DNA from: Paulownia fortunei
Lineage: Eukaryota > Streptophyta > Magnoliopsida > Lamiales > Paulowniaceae
DNA length: 64,000 bases
Direction: 5' to 3'
NCBI GenBank assembly: GCA_019321725.1
Contig: CM033108.1
Coordinates: 10,992,060 to 11,056,059 of the forward strand
The notes under the pieces are model-generated. The model had not been told where the DNA came from, searched no databases, and saw only the letters and a program-made list of their open reading frames with translations. The translations under genes were made by a program, and so were the position numbers. Of this stretch, positions 12,101 to 22,639 are shown one piece after another (position 1 is the first letter of the stretch; each line of letters opens with the position of its first letter).

Positions 12101-15100
12101 TTGAAATCATAGGATTCCCGTAAATTACAAAACAACCCCTGCGCTGAATTAATAAGTGCAGATAATTTAGTTATTAGAAGCTACTTTGTCTAAAAGACTT
12201 CAAAGATGCCTGCGCAATATTATATTTCCTTGGAGAAAACTCTACCTTAAACTTGAAGTGTTGAAACATAAGAATTGATGATCCTTGAACTAGCAAGCTT
12301 GCATTATAGGAACTTCCGCACGCATAGACTGCCTTTTCTGCTGAAGTCGTGATAGAAAAACTGCGGAGTTAGTACAGTATTGTTTTTTGGCATGTTTTTG
12401 AATGACAGTCAATAATAGAAGTAACTTGATTTATCAAGAGATTGCTACTTTTCCCTTGCTCACAGAAAGTTTTAAATGTCCAATTCCCCAAACTCCTTAG
12501 CTTTCTTTATTATTTTTTATCATCAATATTGTTAAAATCTGCTCTTTTGTCGTCCTTTGTTCAAATTGGAGCCCCTACAGACATGTTCAAAGCACATCCA
12601 GCAATTAGTGTTTCCTTTTCTTCAGCTTTGGAGTCATAAGTATCACTTTGTTCTCCAAGTTTATCCTTTTTATCTCTTTTAATATCAGTGGAAGAACTCT
12701 GTTAGCTTGGGTTCATTGGCAACGAAAACATCTGTCCTGTAAGACATATAGATCAGCTAGAATGGGTTTAAAATACTGATATCTGGATCATCAGTTTAAC
12801 ATGTCACCTTTCATGATCTTGTGAGTATATTTCAGAGTTTTGCACTATTCAACAGCCAATTTTCTTGCTCAACTAAATATTAACCCTATTTATGCAATCT
12901 GATACTTTTCATGCTTGAAACGTTCCTTTAGTATGCCATAATCTAAGTTGTTCATAAGGTCGTCCCTAACATGCTAACTTAAATTTCTAATATTTTACTG
13001 TTGCAGTCTTTGATTTGATCACACCCTTTGTAGGACTGAAGTTATACAGACAGAATTCTGTATCCAAAACATAATTATTCTCGTACCCTAAATGTGTAAT
13101 TCTTAAATAAGAATTTTTCTTATACTATCGATCAATCCATGGAAATCTTAGTACTTCCATTTTGTAGCCCTCTCAAACTAAAATTACTTGAAAATTTTAT
13201 AAGAACTAATAATATTATTTGGTTACTAGAAAAACCTTAAGTCACATCAGTTGGGATCAGGAATGGGAGTATAAGAGCGGCATCTTTAGAAATGAGTAAG
13301 AGTGTCTGTAAAGCGTCTATAAAAAGAAATGAATGGAAATCTATACTATCATACCCCATTTGGTCCAAAACAAAAGCAAGTAGTCACAAGTTAAATTAAA
13401 CCTTTGCATATTACCCAATTGATTTACTTTGGCATATTTCTAAAATATAAGGGGTCCATTAGTTTCTTTTTATTCTTTTGCCTACCATTTCTGAAAAAAA
13501 AAAGAAATGAAAAGAAAAGAAAATATAGGCAAAATCAAATTACAGCCCCAGAGCCCCATGCCTGGCATTTTTTCCATTCAAGATAGTTCAGTTGGCAATA
13601 CAAATATCAACTTCATCCTATGAAATTGTTTGATCCATAATTTTCTTTTTTGTGCTGGCCGTTTTGTTCCTGTTCTGTTCTGTTTCACCCCTGATAGTCT
13701 ATTTTGTGCCATTCTGCCTTTTTGTCGCTGCCCCACGACCAATCTATACTCATTGCAATTCCAACTTGGCGCCATGGAATAGAAGCTACCATTTCTGTTC
13801 CGGCTGCTATGTGGCAATCCTGTCAAACCATGTTAAAGTGTAAGACAACTGACAAAATTGCAGATAATTAGGATGTGAATGTTCTAAAGCTGAAGAAATC
13901 TCAAGTGGATAGCTGGACATCTTAATGAACTTAGGAACCAAGACATTTCATTTTATGATGAAATTCTTCATGACGTGTCTCCAAACCTTTGATTGCACGA
14001 GAAGGGTTGTAAGAAATATTCATTTTGAAAATAATAGAGTATGATATTGAATTGTCAGAAGAACAGGTTGATGAATATGCTCAGCAATTAATGTGATATC
14101 ACACTCATGCTAATTTAGGTCATTGTATTGAATGTGAAGTTGCTGTATCCTGATCAAATTTTTTCACGAAGCATATCTTCATGTTTCTGATTTTTATTGT
14201 TTGCCGAAAGAAGAAATTATGCCTCACTGCTGATCCGAAATTAACCAAATTTTCACACAAAATTCTTGATGTTCTTACTGTGTTGGGTAGTAAGTCTCTT
14301 TAACCCAAGAATAATACCTGCGGACTTCAAATTCTTGAAGTTGTGGAAGTGTGCAATTAAATTTATTAAGTTCAAAAACTTTAAATGTACTATTTTATTC
14401 TCTGTGTGAATGTTTTATGGCCATGCCAACAACTTCATCAACATACTAAGAGTGCTAGCATGGCATGCAGGAACTTTTACATTGGTTCGAACAGAACCAA
14501 TTTCCTTCACACACTGCAAGGAATAAATAAAAAATACACATGCATAGCTAGACTAGCTGTGAATCGATGCACATTATCGAGTTAGTATCTGTCTTTTTTT
14601 TCAACTAAGTATAAAGAATAAAAAGCAGTGTATAAATAGAGAAAAAAAGATGACTTTGCGATTCATAAATTAACTGTTGAATGGGTACTAACATTCATGA
14701 TGCAATATATTGGCCCATATAGGTTGTAACAATTTCACTGTTTTTCTAGATATCTGGGATTTGGTACTGTTCCATTACGACTTAATGGCTTTTTATCTTG
14801 GTCAATCTTAGACTTTTTGGTCGGCTGATTAAGGATTAGTCATGTCATATAACTGATGTCAGGCCTTACAAATTATAATGTCTTCTTTTTAGTTCAATTA
14901 TCAAGTGAATTGGCCCTCGGCTTTATTATTGTATCAAGAATGCCAAATTTGCTTAAAATCAGGAATTTTTCCTTGTTTTCACTTATAAATAAAGACTTAA
15001 ACTGTGAGTTAAAGTATTATTCTGTTCTTGTGCTTTTCCCAGCATCAGTTAGAGACAATATTAGAAATAGGGGGAAAAAGTTTTTTAGTCTTAACTAATC

Positions 15101-18100
15101 AGCTTATTTAATGCACTTTTCACATTTGTTCTTTTCAATATACTTTGTTAGTTTAATATTATGAAGAATTTTTTTGGTTCGTGTAATTGCAAATTCTCCA
15201 ACTTGGAAACTTTTATCAATTTTGAAAATTAAAAGTATTTTTCATGGTGAATGTTTAATTTTTTGATGCCTATTTTGTGTTTATAGTTTGTTTGGGTTAG
15301 CCATTTATGTACCTTGGCATTATTCAAATCAATGTATGGTTGCATTTGTACAAGGAAAGTGCATCAAAATTCTCCTTATCCATTACTTTAAGGAAAAAGA
15401 AGTGACAGAATTTATAGTTCAAAATTTTCAAGCCAAAACATAGAAGGTTTGGTTGTAGCGTTTGTCTGAGAGCAGGATGTACCTATTGCATCTTTCTCAT
15501 GTGTTTGTGTTTGTGCCTATATATAACATATACACACGCACACACACACAGATGTTCCGTGCGTGCGCGCACATGTGCCACCCACCCCACCCACCACCCT
15601 ACCTTTTCCCTCTGCTCAACATTAAAAACTTTGCTCTATTCTGTACATGTACATCCTGACCTCATTTATCTTAGGGAGAGTTTCATTTAGAACCGATGAA
15701 ATAGAATCTGAGGAGTGTTGTAGGTGAAGAAAAAAGTTAAGCATAGAACCTACTGTGATTACTTTCCCTTGGGGTGGATGGATACAAGCTTTGAACTGAG
15801 TGGGAATGAAAATGAAAATTATCATCTATTCCCGTCAATATTTGACATTAAACAGAGGTTGAAAACCTGATAGGCCGATTGCATGAGAACATTAAGTACT
15901 GCATTTCTCTTAGAAATCAAAATTGTGGGGTACTTCGATGCTGAATGGTCTCACTAGAGTTTTAATGGAGATAAATAAACATTATAAATTTCTCCGTGGT
16001 TGCTTGCTTTGGTGCTGACACGTCACTAGGAATAAGATAGCAAGTGTTCGGCTGAGAATTGAGCAAAATATATGAACTTCCTTGATGATTCCTGGAACAT
16101 GCTCTCATCACATTGATTTTTATGGTTTATGAGGTAGCATGGGGGTGTGAGGTGGGTGCACTGAGATGATATGTAACTACTAAATAAACTGCAAAAAATG
16201 CCATCAGTATCTTGAGGGCAGTTGTAAATAAGCATAGTGGGGTGTGGATTTAGCCCATTCATATAGCAGAGTGCATAGTGTTTATATGTTCAGCTTATTT
16301 TATCTTGGAAATCGTAATTGCATATTAATGTGATATGATGATATTTATGACTTATACCTGTATCCTTGCTTCCAAAGTACCAAGTCTCTTTGTATTTCCA
16401 TTGAATTAGAAGATGTTAGCACAAAATTTGTTTTGTTTTTCATGGCCCATTTCTTTGGGTGAGGCTAAATAACTCATTAGCCACACCCTTGTAACATAGT
16501 ACAACTGAAACTATACCTATATGATCTGTTTGACTATCTGGACATTTTTGAAAGCTTGTTAAATAGAGTCAGAACTGGTTACAATTGTTCTTGTCCATGA
16601 TATGTTCAAGAAGGTAGTGACTGCAATGATAACTACTGAAAGAGAGCCTAACGAGTTTCTGTTTACTTTAGGGTTGCATCTAGGGTCTGCTTTAAATCTG
16701 CATTTATTGTGTTTAAATTATAGATGGATTATCATAGGACATACAGGATGATTTCCCCCCTACATATGATTTTTTTGGGATGATATTTTAGTGGTGGATG
16801 AGACTACATATAAAATTGTCTGATTAGGAATAGTCAAGTGAATCAGTAACATAAAGATCCAAATTAGTCAGAGTAAAACTGTGTAAAGTTTAGTTTTGGT
16901 CAATGTGGAAGTACTTGCTCAGTTAGTAAAGATTGAAGATCATAAAAACCTTAATAAATGTTTTACTCAATAAATGTCTGATTAGGAATAGTCAAGTGAA
17001 TCAGTAACATAAAGATCCAAATTAGTCAGAGTAAAACTGTGTAAAGTTTAGTTTTGGTCAATGTGGAAGTACTTGCTCAGTTAGTAAAGATTGAAGATCA
17101 TAAAAACCTTAATAAATGTTTTTGATATGAATTTGATCATAGATAATTTGCCTTGGAAACTTAAAGCTGATGGGTTTAAATGGAGAAATTCTACTCGGTT
17201 TTGTCAACCAAAAACTTCTCTTGTTGGATTGGAGATATTAAATTTTTTAACTAACTGTTTCAGAGAAGGGGATGTTGGAAGAATTCACTGCAGGTTTTCT
17301 TATTTCCACAACTAGCAAGGCTATATTTCTTAAAAAGGTTAAGGATATGATGCATCCTTTCCTTGGTACATGTTGCAAATTTTCTTCCATGTGTTTCTTT
17401 GAGGAAGCAAAGAAAAATTTAGCTGCCTAGCATAAGAATTTTCTGAAGCATAAGATAAGAGTCCTACATGAGACACCTAAGCAATCCATGATCTGGAAGA
17501 TGATGAGCTGAGTGTGAGATTTTTTGAGAAAGAGGAATGTCCATTGTCAGTTCTCATTGTTCCCTGGCCCACAAGAACATGAGGCTCTTTCATTGTCTGC
17601 TTCTGAGGATATCTCTTAAAACTGCGCCTTTTATTTTCTCTCTCTTAAACATTTTGATGATTACACAATTAGTAGATATGAAACACTAGCGCTTTTATCA
17701 TTTGGGGTTGTTTCTTGTGAAGCAACAAGACTACCCTTTCCTTTCTTGCGGTTTATTTAGTTCAATAGTTTGTTGTCTCTTAGATCTTTGACTTGATGTA
17801 GGGTTTATTGACAAGAAAGGTCTGTGTTGAAATCATCGGATCCACCACTTCTCACTAAATTCGAGAGAGAAAAATTGTTAGTTTGTAATAGCATGCCCTA
17901 TTAAAGTGTTCCATTCAGAACATTGCTGACTGATTCTGAACAAAAGCTGAATCCATTACCAGTTCCATTGTAGAATGATAGTGTAACTATGATATTTTCA
18001 AATGTCGGACATATTGGTTGTGATGATTTTACGTTTGCATGCGATGTCATCAGGGGATCTCCAACCGCTAGTTTTCAGATATACTTTGTTGGTACATTAG

Positions 18101-20380
18101 GAGAGTGCTGTACAAAATCTTAGTCAAGTACCATGTCTTTCAGACACATGAAATATGTTACTGATTATAGCAGCGAGCTGGCTTATCGATTATGTTGTGT
18201 CACTAGCTTCTTCACTATTTGTGCATAACCTTAACATATAATTCTATATGTGGATAGACCAATTTTAGCTCATGAATTCTCAATAATGTAGACAATGAGC
18301 AGATTTTTGACCAAGTTTTGTGTATCCTTCAATTTGCAGGGGAGATCAAAATAGGTCTCATAACATTCTATATGTTGTTGACTGTGAAGTACCCAGAGTT
18401 GAAGCCTCACATCTCAGAACTTGCTCAGTTCATTGCAAAGGAGTTAGATGTTAATGCTTCTCAGGTAGATCAATACAAATTGCTGATCTGTTAGGATTAA
18501 TATAAAATATAGTAGCTAAATTTGATTTAATTTCTTATTAAAATCTGATATTCATGTTAGTCAACTGTAATTCTTGCACAGGTAGATCAATACAAATTGC
18601 TGATCTGTTAGGATTAATATAAAATATAGCAGCTAAATTTGATTTAATTTCTTATTAAAATCTGATATTCATGTTAGTCAACTGTAATTCTTGCATGTTA
18701 CCTCAGCAATTGTCAGCTTGCAACTTTTGAGATGAACTGTTGCAGGTTCAATTGATGAATTTCACTTCTAGAGAGAATGATACCCTCATAAGATGGGCCA
18801 TTTTCCCAGCAGAATCTGCTGATTATATTTCTAATGCTACTGCCATGGTAATTTTTTTTTGGAGCTACTGTACATTTTCCCATATTTTGGTTCTGAGGGG
18901 CTCATAAGCTTTTACTTATTAACATTTTTTCCTTGTGGCAGGATATCATATCCAGGTTGAATGAAAATCGTGTGCATCTCCCTGATAGCTTTGGAAGCTA
19001 CAAATTGTTCGAATGGAACATTGAGCCACCACCAGAACGGTAAAATAAAATATGTTGTTTTTTGTGTTCCATTACATGCCTCGCATTGAATTTCCTTCAT
19101 AAGGAAATTCAGGGTCAAGCAATTGGAATTCTTTCTAATTGTAAAGGACAAATTAATTTATCTATTAAAAGGAAAGGGAGCAACTTAATTTTAAAATTTT
19201 GCTAAAATGTGAAGAAGTTTTAGAAAATTAAGTTGGCCGTTGTCCTTGTGGTAGTGATGTCAAGTATCTGCCGTTTTAAATTTATTTTGTTGCATTAGTC
19301 TCAGAATAGAAGAAGAATAGGACAAAACAAAAAGAAAAAAATTGCAATGCCCTCTGGAAAATAAAATTCCCTGCTGGGACCTGCATTTAGCCCCTGCCCC
19401 ACCAACTTTCAGCCTCTAGTAATCTCCGGCCTTAGCCAACATTGCTGCGATTCACTACCTGTAGGCTGCAATCCCATTTCCTCCAACTCCAGATTTTTCC
19501 TTGTATCGATATCTTCTAGTCTTTGTCTCTCATCACTGGACTTTTCTCTTAGATCTATTGCATATTTCTTTTCTCTTTTCATTATATTTTATAATTTTCT
19601 TGAATATAAAGAGAGGGTGAGAAACAATAATTATTTTTTATCAGGTCACATTTACCTACCAAAATATTTATTTGCTATTGATTGCAAGCTAGTTCTTGAA
19701 GTTAGCAAAATATTTATGTTGTAATAATTTTTTGAAGACATGGACGTGTTGGTGCAAGTGGCAAGGAAACAAACACAGTTTGCTATACTTAAACTTTTGA
19801 ATAAATAAAAAACTTGAGTATTCCCCTCTAAATAAGTCAAAAGATGGCGTGCCTTTTATTACTCCAAATCTTTACTATTTTTGTTTCTTTGCTAATTCTT
19901 GCAAATGGAAGTGCATCATTTAAGCTACCCATCAAGCTTAAAATCTTCTCTTTTCTATAGTTTGGCTTTGAAACAAAAACCAAGAATATTTGTGTTTTTC
20001 TCCTTGTTATTACTTCTCACATCCGCTTCTATACGAACAACTTACTGTTCCCATAGTTTATACTGGTGGTAATATTAGATGCAAAGACTCAATACTATGT
20101 GGTGTCCTTATATGGTTACCACATTATGTCTTGCACACTAACGAAAATTATCTAAATGACTAAACGTTTCATGAGTTAATATTGGGTTTTGTTACAATGG
20201 TCCAGGACATGGTGGCAGCAACATTACTTGGCTATAGTCATGGCATTTGTTGTTGTGATTGTAGTTGGATTATTGGCATCTGGAGCATGGCTTATTTGGA
20301 GGAGGGAGAGATCAGTACTTTCGTACAAGCCTGTAGATTCTGTTGTAGCCGAGCAAGAACTCCAGCCTTTACAGAACTAA
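3186..20380 (+). CDS. Membrane-anchored A1-family aspartic protease, 12 exons
   Basis: This is an atypical plant pepsin-like protease with a C-terminal membrane anchor, resembling Arabidopsis At3g50050-type proteins. Exons joined by GT-AG boundaries are 3186-3457, 3559-3679, 4576-5003, 5112-5268, 5370-5452, 5550-5646, 5832-5904, 5982-6188, 18340-18464, 18746-18847, 18942-19039 and 20206-20380 (TAA). They total 1938 nt (645 residues) without a stop. Residues 1-30 form a hydrophobic signal peptide. The catalytic motifs are DTGST at D111 and DSGTT at D307, and the fold continues through YYNI, SVEMVF, LLGG and IGFW to about residue 420. No plant-specific saposin-like insert is visible. After a proline-rich linker comes a conserved C-terminal region, then one transmembrane helix (about 596-619) and a short cytosolic tail with YKPVD and EQELQPL. 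The catalytic part should face the secretory lumen or apoplast. The start could equally be the ATG at 3189. Substrate is unknown. Confidence 0.95.
4078..4167. repeat. Tandem duplication, 2 x 45 bp, in intron 2 of the protease gene
   Basis: Two purine-rich 45-bp copies (4078-4122 and 4123-4167), beginning GCCCAAAAAGAAAAAGG, lie head to tail and differ at about two positions (for example AAAAATAAC versus AAAAGTAAC). They are inside the 896-bp intron 2 (3680-4575) and do not touch splice sites. Confidence 0.9.
7184..7435 (-). repeat. 3' LTR of copia B
   Basis: It starts TGTTAAATTGGGAG and ends CTTTCCAACA, which gives TG...CA termini. It matches the LTR at 11440-11666, including GAATGATATACACCTACAAT and the AGAGTTGACTAAATCTATAT block. 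It carries a small extra duplication of ACACCTAC relative to the other copy. Confidence 0.92.
7436..7447 (-). other. Polypurine tract of copia B
   Basis: Read on the minus strand the sequence is CTTGAGGGGGAG, directly next to the TGTTGG start of the 3' LTR. This is the expected plus-strand primer position. Confidence 0.85.
7605..7937 (-). pseudogene. copia B RNase H remnant
   Basis: The frame contains [32 protein letters not shown] and [14 protein letters not shown], which is the classical copia RNase H order. The catalytic Asp in the DWAGS motif and the Glu in VEIEF are visible. The expected alanine of SSAEAE has become valine. Upstream frames are broken, so no full polyprotein exists. Confidence 0.9.
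8030..9640 (-). pseudogene. copia B reverse transcriptase and linker remnant
   Basis: On the minus strand the pre-RT linker (9001-9234) ends with [14 protein letters not shown] and [10 protein letters not shown], typical of the region before RT in this copia clade. Further down, around 8340-8390, LVHVDDIIL represents the YVDD catalytic motif. Stops and frameshifts are frequent. A 43-bp stretch covering the catalytic motif is duplicated at 8352-8437. Confidence 0.75.
8352..8437. repeat. Tandem duplication, about 2 x 43 bp
   Basis: ATTATATCATCAACATGAAC at 8352 recurs at 8395 with one substitution (ATAAAC), so the period is 43 bp. It covers the RT catalytic motif of copia B, meaning it arose after or during decay. 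Confidence 0.75.
9644..10038. mobile_element. hAT-like MITE inserted in copia B
   Basis: The terminal inverted repeats are CAGTGTTTTCATAACCGG at the left and, reading the right end inward, CAATGTTTTGAAAACCGG. They are flanked by 8-bp near-identical duplications GATTGAAG (9636-9643) and GATTGAAA (10039-10046). The size of 395 bp, the lack of coding capacity, the CAGTG-type ends and the 8-bp duplication fit a non-autonomous hAT element. The interior is AT-rich, with short GC-rich palindromic CCGGTCCGG clusters near both ends. Confidence 0.85.
10179..10560 (-). pseudogene. copia B integrase remnant
   Basis: The frame shows [20 protein letters not shown] and [19 protein letters not shown]. These are the second catalytic Asp (DNGTEY), the Glu-containing region and the TPQQNG-ERKxRHL motif of copia integrase. 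The N-terminal zinc domain and first Asp are not readable in a continuous frame. The sequence ends near the MITE insertion. Confidence 0.9.
10926..11327 (-). pseudogene. copia B short gag tail plus protease remnant
   Basis: The 133-codon frame begins with a polar N-terminus that is not recognisable as a full gag, then contains [19 protein letters not shown]. This corresponds to the copia protease W-(I/V)-(I/L)-DSGASxHMT motif with the AS residues deleted. It lies only about 100 bp downstream of the 5' LTR and PBS, so most of gag is missing. Confidence 0.8.
11425..11439 (-). other. Primer-binding site of copia B (initiator tRNA-Met type)
   Basis: Read on the minus strand the sequence is TAGTATCAGAGCCAG, immediately after the 5' LTR. 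It differs by one base from the usual plant TGGTATCAGAGC primer site complementary to tRNA-iMet. Confidence 0.88.
11440..11666 (-). repeat. 5' LTR of copia B
   Basis: TGTTAAATTAGGAG...CTTTCCAACA, homologous to 7184-7435, with the GCTTC target duplication directly outside (11667-11671). Confidence 0.92.
16818..17121. repeat. Tandem duplication, period 158 bp, in intron 8
   Basis: The segment starting GTCTGATTAGGAATAGTCAA at 16818 is repeated at 16976. The second copy appears essentially identical over about 146 bp and ends at about 17121. The near absence of differences suggests a recent duplication, or an assembly artefact. Confidence 0.93.
18462..18695. repeat. Tandem duplication, 2 x 117 bp, spanning the exon 9 donor site
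   Basis: Copy 1 (18462-18578) starts with the last three bases of exon 9 (CAG) and the donor gtagatc. Copy 2 (18579-18695) is identical except for about one base (AGTAGCT versus AGCAGCT). The duplication therefore gives intron 9 a second CAG|GTAGATC. The reading frame is unaffected if the first donor is used. Confidence 0.95.
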
Positions 20381-22468
20381 CAGAAGATGCCTTGGTTTAT
20401 TACTGAACTTATTATGACCGACTTGTATGTCTGATTCATGTTGCTGTCATAGCAATAGATTCATTTTACAGTGAAATGGTAGGTTAGAAATGTGAGGAAG
20501 TTCCACCTTCATAATGAGCATGCCCAATATGTCCATTTATTTGTGAATAGTAGAATGTCATCTCAGCAAACACAAGGCCTTGAAGGTGAATTCTTATTCT
20601 ATATTTTCACAATTTGTATCTTATTTGCACATGAGAAAGGAAAACAGCTTATAGAGAATTATAGCATAGATGAATGTGTTGGGAAACATTTCTTTTGGTT
20701 TTATGCGATGTATCTTGTGCCTTTCAATTAAAAATCCACGTTTTCAGCAGTTGCGGTTTTCCTCATTAGGTTCATTATTTTATTTTAGAGTGTGATTATT
20801 TGTCCTTTCAATCTATTTATTTTCATTTTGGGAGAGAATAGTGAAAAAAAAAAATATTTTGGTAAAAGAATCATAAATTTTGAATGTGATAGAATGTGGA
20901 ATGGAATATGTAATGACGATAGTTGATGTGATGATTTTTTAGATGAAGTGGTAATTGGATGTAAGATTTTTTTATGAAAAAAAATTATGGAATGTTTGTG
21001 TGTAAATTTTCGAATTTTTTTTTTTTTATTTATTTTAATTTTAAAAAGATTATTATATAATTATTTTTTTATTACTACTTAATTAGTACTAAATAGAAAA
21101 TAATTATATATTACCATCTATTTTTAATTTATTTTAATAACTAATAATTTAACCATAAAGTTTTTGTATTTTGTAAAAATTGGAAGTATTATTTTTTCTT
21201 CCAAATAATATTCATAATTATTTTTTATTTATATAAAAAATACATAACATCTTTATAATATTCTTTTAGTTTGGTAAATTTTCATTTCATTTTTAAAAAT
21301 AAAAAATAAAATATATCTCTTTTTGTAAGTTTTTAATCATTTTTTTTGTTCGTTTTTTTCTTCTTCCTTCCTTGGTCGCTGTCACCACTGGCCCCTCCCC
21401 TCCTCTTTCAAACACATACACACGCAATTCCTTTAAAAAGCCCAAACCCCCACCATCACCGCAAGACTCCCCTCCCTCAACAAGGCTGCTTCTTCAAAAT
21501 TTTTTACATGCATACACACACAATTCCTCAAAAAAAACTTAAGTCCACCGCTGCTACCCAGCCCCCTTACTGTGCAGATTCCCCTTGTTGCTTTTTCTTC
21601 TTCAAACATGTACACAAACAATCCCTCATAACCCATGTGAAACCAATAATAGAATCAAGAACAAATGTAAATATAGAAAAGAGAGAACCAAAATAGAACC
21701 CACGATGCAATGAAGCTACTGCAGAAAATGAAAAAAGTAAACCTATTTCATTGGTCATTTGAGAAGAAAATGGCTAGAATCTTACAAAAATATACAAAGT
21801 GTATGTTGTTTTGTACCTTTCGTATTTTGGATATAGATAATTGGCCATTTTTTCATTGGTATTAGGAGGGTAAAATGAAATTGTAAGGAAAATGGGTGGA
21901 GGAGGAAGAAGGCAATCCAATGATGTATTGATAAATCAACAGTTGCTTTACTATTGAAATAAGAAAATGATGAGTTTCTAAGGAGGAAATTTTATTAATA
22001 GGATTTGTTTCATAGATTCTTGTGGAAATAGATTAAGAAGGGAAAGATTTGAAATACGATTTTTTGAATATTTTTTTTGTGAATTTTCACAACAAGCGCA
22101 TTCTCGTCCAAATTTTTTTCTTGAGCGGGTTTTCTGAATTTTTTTTACAAGCAAGCACTATCTTTTTGTCCTCTCTGTCTCTGTCTCTGTCTTTGTGTGT
22201 GTGACATGTTCTCTGTACCACGCTAATACGTATTCCTTTCGTGATCCAATTCAATAGTGATTCTCTTTCATGGGATGGTGTTCATGGATGTTTTTGCCCT
22301 TTTAAGCATCTCTGTGTAATGAATGTGGTGTATGAGGACTAATTATCATGAGCTGACATATAACATGCTTAGGCACTCAAATCCCTTGACAACAACATTG
22401 ATGGATACAAGAAAATGTAATATGATGGCGTGCAGATGATCCATGGTCGCACTAAAAAGACAAGTCTC
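20381..22468. other. 3' flank of the protease gene and AT-rich intergenic DNA
   Basis: The first 350 bases downstream of the stop probably hold the 3' UTR. No canonical AATAAA is obvious, and the nearest candidate is an ATTAAA-like sequence near 20727. From 20830 to 21340 the sequence is extremely A/T-rich. From 21350 to 21600 it is C-rich, with two similar blocks containing CACACGCAATTCC and CACACACAATTCC, each followed by a C-rich or ACCGC-containing tail. No convincing gene was seen. Confidence 0.5.
22171..22203. repeat. (TCTCTG)n / (GT)n microsatellite
   Basis: Repeating CTCTGT units grade into TTTGTGTGTGTG. This is a simple sequence repeat. Confidence 0.85.
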
Positions 22469-22639
22469 GATAATTTTACGTCTTTTGAGTCGGAGCAACC
22501 TGAAAACATTGAAAATAATCCATCAAATGAAAAAGGTGCACAACTTGAGGGATAATTTTACATCTTTTGAGTCGGAGCAACCTTAAAACATTGAAAAGAA
22601 TCCATCAAATATGGAATGAGAAAGGTGCACAACTTGAGG
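22469..22639. repeat. Imperfect tandem duplication of about 82-89 bp
   Basis: A unit starting GATAATTTTAC and ending GGTGCACAACTTGAGG occurs at 22469-22550 and 22551-22639. The second copy has a 7-bp insertion (ATGGAATG-like) and a few substitutions. The first copy, together with upstream bases, reads as an acidic polar peptide (HGRTKKTSLDNFTSFESE), hinting at a degraded coding sequence of unknown origin. Confidence 0.85.

Larger units (their letters stand above)
6189..18339 (+). other. Giant intron 8 (12,151 bp) of the aspartic protease gene
   Basis: The donor is GCTCCAG|gtatac and the acceptor is tttgcag|GGGAGATC. The exons on both sides join in phase (G + GG GAG gives Gly-Glu). The intron separates the protease domain and linker (exons 1-8) from the C-terminal and membrane-anchor exons 9-12. 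It contains a full copia element, a MITE and a 158-bp tandem duplication. The remaining stretches (6189-7178, 11672-16817 and 17122-18339) are AT-rich and show no recognisable coding sequence. Confidence 0.9.

Noticed and set aside
14625..14645. TATAAATAG motif as a gene promoter
   Set aside because: It lies deep in intron 8 with no coding sequence downstream in the same orientation. In DNA this AT-rich such motifs are expected by chance.
15462..15690. Overlapping H/T-rich open frames around 15.5 kb
   Set aside because: They result from a CA/GC dinucleotide-rich simple repeat and lack any sign of a gene.
20182..20406. 74-codon frame overlapping the last protease exon
   Set aside because: It is a shifted-frame shadow of exon 12. 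The exon phase defined by exon 11 selects the frame ending at 20380.
21346..21758. Overlapping frames of 63-116 codons in the C-rich block
   Set aside because: The codons reflect homopolymer and C-rich composition. No domain, splice pattern or start context supports a gene, so it is kept only as an observation.
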